The notes under the pieces: model-generated
Database searches by the model: none
What the model saw: the letters and a program-made list of their open reading frames with translations, nothing else
Told to the model about the DNA's origin: nothing
Position numbers and translations under genes: made by a program
DNA from: Candidatus Rokubacteria bacterium RIFCSPLOWO2_02_FULL_72_37
GTDB taxonomy: Bacteria > Methylomirabilota > Methylomirabilia > Rokubacteriales > CSP1-6
NCBI GenBank assembly: GCA_001790315.1
Contig: MGCE01000093.1
Coordinates: 29,692 to 35,856 of the forward strand
Length of the DNA: 6,165 nt
Reading direction: 5' to 3'
Part shown: one piece after another, positions 1 through 6,165 of the stretch
Layout of the letters: every line of letters begins with the position of its first letter
Position numbering within the stretch: the first letter of the stretch is position 1

Positions 1-788
1 ACATCTGCAAGGAGATCATCTACCGCGCCGAGGTCGAGCGCGCCGGGCGCGTCTGTCCGAAGTGCCACTACCCGTTCAGGATTTCCGCGCGCGAGCGGAT
101 CGCCCTGCTCGCCGATCCCGGATCGTTCGAGGAGCGCGATCTGGCCCTCGAGACCATGGACCCGCTCGGCTTCAAGGACACGAAGAAGTACCGCGACCGC
201 GTGCGTGCGGCCGCGCAGAAGACGGGGACCGGCGAGGCCGTCGTCACCGGCGTCGGGCGGATCGGCGACCAGCCCGCCGTGCTGTGTGCGTTCGAGTTCG
301 GGTTCCTCGGCGGCAGCATGGGCTCCGTCGTCGGCGAGAAGCTGGCGCGAGCGATCGAGCTCGCGAGCGTCAGGCAGTTGCCCGTGGTCATCGTCTCCGC
401 CTCCGGCGGCGCACGCATGCAGGAGGGCATCCTCTCGCTCATGCAGATGGCGAAGACCTCGGCGGCGCTCCACCGGCTCGCCGAGCGACGGCTCCCGTTC
501 ATCTCGGTGCTCACCGACCCGACGACGGGGGGCGTGACCGCGAGCTTCGCGATGCTCGGCGACGTCATCCTGGCCGAGCCGCGCGCACTGATCGGCTTCG
601 CGGGGCCGCGCGTGATCACCGAGACCATCCGGCAGCCGCTCCCCGAAGGCTTCCAGCGCTCGGAGTTCCTCCTCGCGCACGGCCAGATCGACGCGATCGT
701 CGACCGGCGCGAGCTCAAGGAAACACTGCGCCGGATCCTCGCGTTCTTCGCCGACACCACGCCCGCCGCAGACCCACCGCCGGGATGA
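1..788 (+). CDS. accD: Acetyl-CoA carboxylase carboxyltransferase subunit beta (5' end missing)
   Basis: AccD pairs with AccA to form the cytoplasmic carboxyltransferase that moves the carboxyl group from carboxybiotin on AccB to acetyl-CoA, making malonyl-CoA for fatty acid synthesis. The reading frame is open from base 3 to the TGA at 786-788, giving 261 codons; E. coli AccD has 304, so roughly the first 25-40 residues lie outside. The N-terminal zinc ribbon is visible from its second cysteine: Cys codons at 6-8, 54-56 and 63-65 (C-P-K-C), with the first Cys expected just before the window. Family hallmarks follow in order: GGSMGSVVGEK, SASGGARMQEG, LMQMAKTSAAL, LTDPTTGGV, FAMLGD and IGFAGPRVI, the last group forming the crotonase-like acyl-CoA site and oxyanion region. 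The ATG at 156 is internal, since conserved sequence continues upstream of it. The stop overlaps the start of folC. Identification is very secure. Confidence 0.97.
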   Translation, partial: ICKEIIYRAEVERAGRVCPKCHYPFRISARERIALLADPGSFEERDLALETMDPLGFKDTKKYRDRVRAAAQKTGTGEAVVTGVGRIGDQPAVLCAFEFGFLGGSMGSVVGEKLARAIELASVRQLPVVIVSASGGARMQEGILSLMQMAKTSAALHRLAERRLPFISVLTDPTTGGVTASFAMLGDVILAEPRALIGFAGPRVITETIRQPLPEGFQRSEFLLAHGQIDAIVDRRELKETLRRILAFFADTTPAADPPPG

Positions 789-2101
789 CGTACGCCGAGG
801 CGGTCGCGCGGCTCCTCGCCCTGCGCGGCGGCGAGCACGCGGGGATGCGCCCCGGCCTCGAGCGGATCCAGACGCTGCTGGCCGCGCTCGGTCACCCGGA
901 GGAGCGCTGCCGGATCGTCCAGATCGGCGGGACCAACGGCAAGGGCTCGGTGGCCGCGATGCTCGCCGCCGTCCTCCGGGCCGCGGGCCGCCGGGTGGGC
1001 CTGTACACCTCGCCGCACCTGGTCTCTGTCCGCGAGCGCATCCGCGTCGACGGGGTGCCGATCCGCGAGGACGGCGTCGTCGACGGGATGGAGGCGCTCG
1101 GGACGCTCGTCGCCCGGCTCGACGCCAGCGTGTTCGAGGCGACGACGGCGCTCGCGCTCGACCACTTCGCCCGCGAGGGCGTCGACGACGCCGTGCTCGA
1201 GGTCGGGCTCGGCGGCCGGCTCGACGCCACCACGGTGGGCGTGCCGGCGGTGACCGTGCTCACGCGGATCGACCTCGACCACGAGGCCGTGCTGGGCCCG
1301 ACGCTCGGGGCGATCGCCGAGGAGAAGGCGGCCATCATCCGCGCGGGCGTGGCGCTCGGCGCAGCGCAGGCGCCGGAGGCCACCGCGATCCTCGAGCGCC
1401 GCGCCCGAAGCGCCGGCGTGCCGCTGCTTCTCGAGGGCCGTGAGCTCCAGGTGTCGCTCACGCGGCGCGGGCTCGATGGGCAGTGGATCGAGTGCGCCGG
1501 CCCCGGCTTCGCGTTCCGCGACCTCCACCTCGGGATGCTCGGGAGCTTCCAGCCCGCGAACGCGCTGCTCGCCGTGGCGGCGGCGCACGCGCTCGGCGCG
1601 GACGAGACGGCGATCCGCGCCGGCCTCGATCGCGCGCGCTGGCCCGGCCGCTTCCAGCTCCTGCGCCGGCCGGGCGGCTGGCTCGTCCTGGACGGCGCCC
1701 ACAACCCGGCCGGGGCCGCCGCCCTGGCGACCTCGTTGCGCGAGGTCTTCGGGGCTGCGCCGGTGACGCTCGTGCTGGCGCTCGCCCGCGACAAGGACGC
1801 GCGCGCGATCCTCGCCGCGCTGAGCCCGATCGCGCGACGGTTGATTCTCACCCGTTCCTCGAGCGCGCGCTCGGCGGACCCCGCCGCGCTTCGGGCCCTG
1901 GTCGCTTCCCCGGGGCCCCGGGTCGAGATCGCGGCCTCCGCCGCCGAAGCCCTAGCGCTGGCCGGCCGGGAGCCGGTGACCCCAATCCTTTGTGTGGCAG
2001 GTTCGCTCTTCCTCGTCGGCGACGTGCTCCGACGGGCCTCCGGGGGCGATAAACCTTGCTGCCTGGAAAAGGGGGCTGATAGCATAGAGTTCCTTTTCTG
2101 A
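785..2101 (+). CDS. folC: Bifunctional dihydrofolate synthase / folylpolyglutamate synthase
   Basis: FolC is a cytoplasmic Mur-ligase-family enzyme that uses ATP to join L-glutamate to dihydropteroate (making dihydrofolate) and then to extend the gamma-glutamyl tail of folates. The protein is 438 residues, usual for the family. The P-loop GGTNGKGS is at residues 48-55, YTSPHLVSVRERI at about 74-86, EVGLGGRLDATT at 139-150, the H/metal motif RIDLDHEAVLG at 161-171, EEKAAI with the probable carbamylated Lys at about 181, and the C-domain motif DGAHNPAG at 303-310. The chosen ATG overlaps the accD stop (ATGA) and leaves the normal distance to the P-loop; the frame is open upstream to base 62, but that part only shadows accD. 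No good ribosome binding site precedes the ATG, so translation is probably coupled to accD. The accD-folC pair also occurs in E. coli. The last 17 or so residues, after GSLFLVGDVLRR, look non-conserved and overlap a candidate promoter. Whether both activities are present cannot be read from the sequence. Confidence 0.95.
   Translation: MTYAEAVARLLALRGGEHAGMRPGLERIQTLLAALGHPEERCRIVQIGGTNGKGSVAAMLAAVLRAAGRRVGLYTSPHLVSVRERIRVDGVPIREDGVVDGMEALGTLVARLDASVFEATTALALDHFAREGVDDAVLEVGLGGRLDATTVGVPAVTVLTRIDLDHEAVLGPTLGAIAEEKAAIIRAGVALGAAQAPEATAILERRARSAGVPLLLEGRELQVSLTRRGLDGQWIECAGPGFAFRDLHLGMLGSFQPANALLAVAAAHALGADETAIRAGLDRARWPGRFQLLRRPGGWLVLDGAHNPAGAAALATSLREVFGAAPVTLVLALARDKDARAILAALSPIARRLILTRSSSARSADPAALRALVASPGPRVEIAASAAEALALAGREPVTPILCVAGSLFLVGDVLRRASGGDKPCCLEKGADSIEFLF
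2056..2085 (+). promoter_or_regulatory. Candidate sigma-70-type promoter for lptD, inside the folC 3' end
   Basis: A possible -35 box TTGCTG (2056-2061, matching TTG of TTGACA) and a possible -10 box TAGCAT (2080-2085, four of six against TATAAT) are separated by 18 bases. They lie in the only distinctly A/T-richer stretch of the window (about 2049-2112), just ahead of lptD, at the one gene junction that is not a 4-base overlap. Transcription would begin near 2091-2093, leaving a leader of about 20 bases before the lptD start. The match is moderate and is made by eye; position and local composition support it more than the boxes themselves. Confidence 0.5.
2066..2098. repeat. Short inverted repeat flanking the candidate -10 box
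   Basis: GAAAAGG at 2066-2072 is the exact reverse complement of CCTTTTC at 2092-2098, with 19 bases between them. The arms sit on either side of the candidate -10 box (2080-2085), one in the spacer and one around the expected transcription start. This geometry would suit an operator bound by a dimer, or it may be chance. It is a poor terminator: the stem is short, the loop long, the stem AT-rich, and no T-run follows. Confidence 0.3.
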
Positions 2102-2102
2102 C

Positions 2103-2107
2103 GAGGA
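2103..2107 (+). promoter_or_regulatory. Ribosome binding site of lptD
   Basis: GAGGA lies 5 bases before the GTG at 2113. It is the only convincing Shine-Dalgarno sequence before a start codon in this window; the other three starts are overlapping ATGA/GTGA junctions without one. It favours the GTG at 2113, although a second in-frame GTG at 2119 is also within possible reach. Confidence 0.7.
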
Positions 2108-2112
2108 CTTTC

Positions 2113-4353
2113 GTGACAGTGACGACGTGGCGGTGCGCGACGATTCTGCTCCTCGCGGGGGTCCTCCTCGCGAGCCCTGCGGCGTCCCCGGCCCAGACGA
2201 CCGGCCCCCTGATCGTGTCGACTGCGGGGGGAGACGTGACGGTGCTCGCCGACCGCATCGAGCAGGTCGGCCCCGACAACCTCACCATCGCCAGCGGCCA
2301 CGTCGAGATCACGCGCGGCACGGCCCGACTCCTCGCCGACCGGGTCGAGATCAACCGCGCGACGGGCGACGCGACCGCGCAGGGCCACGTGATCTTCTAC
2401 GATGGCGAGGACCGGCTCACCGGCGAGCGCATCGAGTACAACGTCAAGACCGGCACGGGTGTCGTCTACCGCGGCGAGGCGCGCGCGGCCCCGTACTACC
2501 GCCTCGGCGGCGAGCGGATGGAGCGGCTCGGCGACTCCGTCTACCGCGTCCGCCGCGGCATCTTCACGACGTGCGAGGACGACTCGCCCGCGTGGTCGTT
2601 CCGCTTCGGTTCGGCCACGGCCGACCTCGACGACATCATCTACGGCACGAACGCCTCGTTCTGGGTCAAGGACGTGCCGCTGATCCCCTTCCTGCCGTTC
2701 TTCGCCGCCGCCATCCGGCGGGAGCGGCAGACGGGCTTCCTGCCGCCGCAGTTCGGCCAGTCGAGCCGCAAGGGGGTCTTCCTCGGCATCCCGTTCTACT
2801 GGGCGATCTCGGACAGCCAGGACGCCACGCTCTCGCTCGAGCTCTTCGAGCGCCGGGGCGTCGGGGCGACGGGCGAGTATCGTTACGTGTTCTCGACGAC
2901 GCAGCGCGGTGCGCTGAGCGGGTTCTACGTGAAGGAGACCGAGCAGAGCGGCGACGACCGCGGGTGGGCCGCGTTCCGGCACGAGTGGCTCGTGGGCCGC
3001 GGCCTCTCGCTGAAGGCCGACCTGAACGCGGTGTCGGACGACGGGGTCCTGCGCACGTACGAGGACTCGCTCGCGCGGCGCGCCACGCAGCGCGCCGAGT
3101 CGAACCTGGCCGTCACGCAGACGTGGGAGAACTGGAACCTCGTCGGCCGCCTGTTCTGGTACCAGGACCTGACGACGTCGCGGCGTGTCGAGCTGCAGCG
3201 GCTGCCCGAGCTCACCGTCCAGGGCACGCGCCAGGCGGTTCCGGGCCTGCCCGGCGTGCTCTACCAGCTGGACGCGGGCGTCGTGAACTTCGTGCGCGAC
3301 CTCGGCTCGGAGGGCGCGCGGTTCGACCTGCACCCGCAGGTGTCGCGCCCGATCTCCCTCGGCGGCTACGCGACGCTCACGCCCTTCCTGGGCGGCCGGC
3401 TCACCGCGTACGACCGCACCGTCACCGGCGTGCGGATCGTGCACGGCGAGAGCGTGGAGAGGACGGAGGCCGACGCGCGCGTGCGGCGCCTCGGGGAGCT
3501 CGGCGGCGACCTCGAGAGCCGCGTCTCCCGCGTGTACCGCCCCGACGGCCTCGGGGGATTCGACGCGGTGCTCCACTCGATCGAGCCGCGCGTGCACTAC
3601 GTGCGACTCGTCGGCGACAATTTCTACAGCCTGCCCGCCTGGACGACGCGCGTCGATCGGATCCCCGAGGGGAGCTGGCTCGAGTACTCGCTCACGAATC
3701 GGATCCGCGGCAGGACCGTGAGCCCGGCCGGGACGGAGGCGGTGCGGGTGGACCTCGCCCGCTTCGTCCTCGCCCACGGGTACGACTTCCAGGAGAACCG
3801 CGTCGGCAACGTCGCGGCCGACCTGATCGTCCAGCCGACGGAGCGCCTCCGCTTCCGGGGCGACGCGAGCTACAATGTGGACGGCGCGGGGCTCCAGTCC
3901 CTGACGAGTGACCTCGCGCTCACCGTGTCCCCCGTGACCGCCAGCATCGGAACGCGCTACACCAAGCAGCAACTCGGGGCCGGGCCGACGGCCGGCGTCG
4001 TCCCGGAGTTCGTCCAGGTCCCCGGCACCTACGCCCTCGGCGGGCGCGAGCCCAACCGATCCTCGGTCAGCTTCCTCACGGCCGGCGTCACGTCGGAGCT
4101 CACGCGGCACCTCGCGGTCCGGGCGCACACGTTCTGGGACGTGCGGACGGACACGTTCGTGGAGAACCGCTTCGGCGTCGACCTCCGCTTCGACTGCTGG
4201 GGGCTCCTCCTGGAGTACGTCGATCGCTCGCAGGCCGGCGGCGGGCGCGCCGAGGACGAGTTCCGCTTCGGACTCAACCTGCTCGGCGTGGGCCACGCGC
4301 TCAGCACCCGCCTCGGGACCGGCACGGATTCCGGTGGGCCGCGCCTGAAGTGA
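2113..4353 (+). CDS. lptD: LPS-assembly protein LptD (OstA/Imp), outer-membrane translocon
   Basis: LptD, with the lipoprotein LptE, receives lipopolysaccharide from the LptA periplasmic bridge and inserts it into the outer leaflet of the outer membrane. The product is 746 residues (E. coli LptD: 784). Residues 1-27 form a signal peptide: short basic start, hydrophobic ILLLAGVLLA at 11-20, and likely cleavage after SPA (27), before QTT. Residues about 40-145 are the LptA-like jellyroll (ADRIE, GHVEITRG, ADRVEINRATGDATAQG, GDA/GHV repeats). The linker TTCEDDSPAWSF (152-163) and the proline-rich first strands VPLIPFLPFF (188-197), then TGFLPPQFG, are diagnostic of LptD. The rest is alternating beta-barrel sequence ending in FRFGLNLLGVGHA plus a polar tail. 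The mature protein has only two cysteines, C154 and C695 (FDCWG), enough for one interdomain disulfide. The GTG start is set by GAGGA at 2103-2107. No LptE-like gene is visible here. The stop overlaps the next gene by 4 bases. Confidence 0.94.
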   Translation: MTVTTWRCATILLLAGVLLASPAASPAQTTGPLIVSTAGGDVTVLADRIEQVGPDNLTIASGHVEITRGTARLLADRVEINRATGDATAQGHVIFYDGEDRLTGERIEYNVKTGTGVVYRGEARAAPYYRLGGERMERLGDSVYRVRRGIFTTCEDDSPAWSFRFGSATADLDDIIYGTNASFWVKDVPLIPFLPFFAAAIRRERQTGFLPPQFGQSSRKGVFLGIPFYWAISDSQDATLSLELFERRGVGATGEYRYVFSTTQRGALSGFYVKETEQSGDDRGWAAFRHEWLVGRGLSLKADLNAVSDDGVLRTYEDSLARRATQRAESNLAVTQTWENWNLVGRLFWYQDLTTSRRVELQRLPELTVQGTRQAVPGLPGVLYQLDAGVVNFVRDLGSEGARFDLHPQVSRPISLGGYATLTPFLGGRLTAYDRTVTGVRIVHGESVERTEADARVRRLGELGGDLESRVSRVYRPDGLGGFDAVLHSIEPRVHYVRLVGDNFYSLPAWTTRVDRIPEGSWLEYSLTNRIRGRTVSPAGTEAVRVDLARFVLAHGYDFQENRVGNVAADLIVQPTERLRFRGDASYNVDGAGLQSLTSDLALTVSPVTASIGTRYTKQQLGAGPTAGVVPEFVQVPGTYALGGREPNRSSVSFLTAGVTSELTRHLAVRAHTFWDVRTDTFVENRFGVDLRFDCWGLLLEYVDRSQAGGGRAEDEFRFGLNLLGVGHALSTRLGTGTDSGGPRLK

Positions 4354-5450
4354 TCCCTCTCGTCGACCTCACCCGCCAGCATGCGGCGATCCGCGAGGAG
4401 CTGCTGCGCGCGATGGCGAGCGTCCTCGACTCGGGCCAGTTCATCCTGGGTGCCCAGGGGCGCGCGCTCGAGGGCGAGCTGGCGGCGCTGTCGGGCGTCC
4501 GCCACGGGATCGGGGTCGCCTCGGGGACCGACGCGCTCCGCCTGGCGCTCGCCGCGGTCGGCATCGGCCCCGGCGACGAGGTGCTCACGCCGGCGTTCAG
4601 CTTCGTGGCGTCCGCGTCGACGATCGCGATGCTCGGGGCGACGCCCGTGTTCGTCGACATCGAGCCCGAGACCTTCACGCTCGACGTCGCGGCCGCCGAG
4701 CGCGCCGTCACCCCCCGGACGCGCGCGATCGTGGCCGTCCACCTGTACGGGCACCCGGCCGCGATGGATCGGGTCGCGGCCCTGGCGCGGGCGCACCGAC
4801 TCGCCGTGATCGAGGATGCGGCCCAGGCGGTCGGTGCGGTCTGGGCCGGGCGCCCCGTGGGCGCGTGGGGCGACGCCGCGTGCCTCTCGTTCTACCCGAC
4901 GAAGAACCTCGGGGCGTGCGGGGACGGGGGCATGATCGTGACCGACCGCGATGACGTCGCCGAGCGCGTCCGTCGCCTCCGGCACCACGGGGACGCCGGC
5001 CGCTACCGGCACGTGGAGCTCGGCTACTGCAGCCGGCTCGACGAGCTGCAGGCCGCGGTGCTGCGGGTCAAGCTCGGGCGTCTCGCTGCGTGGACCGAGG
5101 CGCGGCGGCGGATCGCCGTGCGCTACGCCGAGCTGCTCCGCGGGTTGCCGCTCGTGCTGCCGGTCGAGCGTCGCGACGCGCGGCACGTCTACCACCTGTT
5201 CAGCGTGCGGCACGCGCAACGGGACGCCTTCGTCAAGGCCCTCGCCGACCAGGGGGTGGGGACCGCGGTCCACTACCCGCTGCCCGTGCCCGGCCAGCCC
5301 CTCTTCGGCGACGGCGGCGAGCGCCGCTTTCCGGAGGCGTGGCGCGCCGCGCGCGAGGTCTGCTCGCTCCCGTGCTTCGCCGAGCTGACCGACGCCGAGC
5401 TCGAGCAGGTGGCCGCGGCGGCCCGGCAGGCCTGCGAGCGGGCGGCGTGA
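4350..5450 (+). CDS. DegT/DnrJ/EryC1-family PLP sugar aminotransferase, WbpE-like
   Basis: Predicted cytoplasmic fold-type I, PLP-dependent aminotransferase acting on a keto-sugar nucleotide, with glutamate as the usual amino donor. It has 366 residues, normal for the family. Visible motifs: IPLVDL at 2-7, SGTDALRLAL at 58-67 (PLP phosphate), GPGDEVLTPAFSF at 73-85, VHLYG at 130-134, IEDAAQA at 154-160 (D156 for the pyridine nitrogen, Q159), the Schiff-base lysine K185 in FYPTKNLGACGDGG, and HYPLP at 308-312. The overall pattern and position of the lysine resemble Pseudomonas WbpE, which aminates UDP-3-keto-GlcNAcA. The adjacent UDP-GlcNAc dehydrogenase-like gene supports that role, but dTDP-3-amino-sugar aminotransferases (FdtB/QdtB type) look similar. 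One oddity: the usual G-x-N-S-R-L-D motif reads GYCSRLD, with Cys at 227. The GTG start at 4350 overlaps the lptD stop and is required to include the conserved IPLVDL; no ribosome binding site is evident, so coupling to lptD is likely. Confidence 0.9.
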   Translation: MIPLVDLTRQHAAIREELLRAMASVLDSGQFILGAQGRALEGELAALSGVRHGIGVASGTDALRLALAAVGIGPGDEVLTPAFSFVASASTIAMLGATPVFVDIEPETFTLDVAAAERAVTPRTRAIVAVHLYGHPAAMDRVAALARAHRLAVIEDAAQAVGAVWAGRPVGAWGDAACLSFYPTKNLGACGDGGMIVTDRDDVAERVRRLRHHGDAGRYRHVELGYCSRLDELQAAVLRVKLGRLAAWTEARRRIAVRYAELLRGLPLVLPVERRDARHVYHLFSVRHAQRDAFVKALADQGVGTAVHYPLPVPGQPLFGDGGERRFPEAWRAAREVCSLPCFAELTDAELEQVAAAARQACERAA

Positions 5451-6165
5451 CGGCCGCGGACGCGCTCCGCGCGCGGCTCGCCGGGGCGCCGACCGTCGGC
5501 GTCATCGGGCTCGGGTACGTCGGGCTGCCGCTCGCCGTCGCCTTCGCGGAGTCCGGCGCGCGCGTGCTCGGGATCGACCGCGACGCGCACCGGGTCGAGC
5601 GGGTGCGCGCCGGGCAGAGCTTCGTCGAGGACGTGTCGGCGGCGACGCTCGCCCCATTGGTCGCGTCCGGGCGGCTCTCCGCCGCGGGCGACGTGGCGGC
5701 GCTCGCGGAGGCCGACGCGATCGTGATCTGCGTGCCGACGCCACTCGGCAAGTCGAAGGAGCCCGACATCTCCTTCATCGTCGGCGCCGCCGACGCGGTC
5801 GCCGCGATCATCCGGCCCGGGCAGCTCGTGGTGCTCGAGTCGACCACGTACCCGGGGACGACGCAGGAGGTGCTGCTCCCGCGCTTCGCGGCGCGCGGGC
5901 TCCGGGCCGGGGAGGACTTCTTCCTCGCGTTCTCGCCCGAGCGCATCGACCCGGGCAACCGGAAGTACACGCTGCGCGACATCCCGAAGGTGGTCGGTGG
6001 CCTCACCCCGGCGTGCCGCGACCTGGTGACGATGCTCTACGCGCGCGTCGCGAGCCAGATCGTGCCGGTGTCGGGACCCGAGACGGCCGAGATGGTGAAG
6101 CTCTTCGAGAACACCTTCCGGTCCGTCAACATCGCGCTGGTCAACGAGTTCGCGATCATGTGCCG
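5447..6165 (+). CDS. UDP-N-acetyl-D-glucosamine 6-dehydrogenase-like (WbpA/WecC family), 3' end missing
   Basis: Predicted NAD-dependent nucleotide-sugar dehydrogenase that oxidises C6 of a UDP-hexose in two steps, probably UDP-GlcNAc to UDP-GlcNAc uronate, in the cytoplasm. The frame is open from GTG 5447 to the window end (239 codons of an expected 420-440). The Rossmann motif GLGYVGLPLA is at residues 21-30, followed by the acidic strand end GID (42-44), CVPTPLGKSKEPD at 95-107, ESTTYPGTT at 131-139, AFSPERIDPGN at 161-171, and the catalytic helix EMVKLFENTFRSVNIALVNE with Lys218 and Asn222. The PTPLGKSKEPD and PERIDPGN forms are typical of the UDP-GlcNAc/WbpA branch rather than UDP-glucose dehydrogenase (PTP..D). 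The catalytic cysteine (GGHCIPVDP-type motif in this branch) lies beyond the edge. The GTG overlaps the preceding stop (GTGA), leaving a 16-residue leader before the first strand; no ribosome binding site is apparent. Exact substrate is inferred. Confidence 0.9.
   Translation, partial: MTAADALRARLAGAPTVGVIGLGYVGLPLAVAFAESGARVLGIDRDAHRVERVRAGQSFVEDVSAATLAPLVASGRLSAAGDVAALAEADAIVICVPTPLGKSKEPDISFIVGAADAVAAIIRPGQLVVLESTTYPGTTQEVLLPRFAARGLRAGEDFFLAFSPERIDPGNRKYTLRDIPKVVGGLTPACRDLVTMLYARVASQIVPVSGPETAEMVKLFENTFRSVNIALVNEFAIMC

Noticed and set aside
62..784. N-terminal extension of folC upstream of 785
   Set aside because: The frame is open, but this part overlaps conserved accD in another frame and translates to Arg-rich sequence. 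The ATG at 785 gives the normal FolC length and N terminus.
68..1702. A 544-codon open frame on the minus strand over accD and folC
   Set aside because: Same reason: a compositional shadow of two well-identified + strand genes, with no domain-like sequence.
2065..2101. A sigma-E-type promoter for lptD (GGAAAA near 2065 with TCTGA at 2097)
   Set aside because: lptD is under sigma E in E. coli, so this was looked for, but the boxes are 26 bases apart rather than about 16, and the -35 match is partial.
2066..2112. A rho-independent terminator for accD-folC
   Set aside because: The inverted repeat has a short, A/T-rich stem and a 19-base loop with no T-run after it, and lies before the folC stop codon.
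892..4296. A 1134-codon open frame on the minus strand
   Set aside because: It runs antisense across folC and lptD, which have unmistakable family motifs. The translation is low-complexity (rich in Arg, Ala, Glu, Val, Pro) with no recognisable domain. Long antisense frames are expected in GC-rich genes because stop codons are rare.
4029..5273. A 414-codon open frame on the minus strand over lptD and the aminotransferase
   Set aside because: Antisense to conserved motifs on the + strand, with no coherent protein features.
5233..6006. A 257-codon minus-strand open frame opposite the dehydrogenase gene
   Set aside because: The + strand frame from 5447 carries every expected dehydrogenase motif in order; the minus frame is Ser/Arg/Ala-rich and featureless.

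Overview
This is a gene-dense, very GC-rich window (by eye about 70 percent or more, with G or C at nearly every third codon position). It carries five protein-coding genes, all on the + strand, with no RNA genes, mobile elements, CRISPR arrays or long gaps. An LptD-type LPS-assembly protein shows a diderm (Gram-negative) bacterium. Base composition and the accD-folC-lptD-sugar nucleotide layout would fit a high-GC environmental lineage such as Rokubacteria/Methylomirabilota or a deltaproteobacterial group, but this is an impression; the sequence alone does not settle it.

Layout. Positions 1-788 hold the 3' part of accD (acetyl-CoA carboxylase carboxyltransferase beta subunit), cut at the window's left edge. 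folC (bifunctional dihydrofolate/folylpolyglutamate synthase) follows at 785-2101 with a 4-base ATGA overlap. lptD, an outer-membrane LPS translocon with signal peptide, OstA-like domain and beta barrel, lies at 2113-4353 behind a clear ribosome binding site and a candidate sigma-70-type promoter buried in the end of folC. A DegT/DnrJ/EryC1-family sugar aminotransferase (WbpE-like) sits at 4350-5450 and a UDP-N-acetylglucosamine 6-dehydrogenase-like gene (WbpA-like, cut at the right edge) at 5447-6165. Both of the last two junctions are 4-base GTGA overlaps.

The likely reading is two transcription units back to back: accD-folC (fatty acid and folate metabolism, also adjacent in E. coli) and lptD-aminotransferase-dehydrogenase (cell-surface polysaccharide). 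In the second unit, the machine that places LPS in the outer membrane is translationally coupled to enzymes that would make an amino-uronic sugar nucleotide, probably for O-antigen or another surface glycan. I see no new biological system here. The points most worth a second look are the promoter and dyad inside the folC 3' end, the two-cysteine LptD, the Asn-to-Cys change in a PLP-site motif of the aminotransferase, and the incomplete Wbp-type pathway that predicts the genes beyond the right edge.
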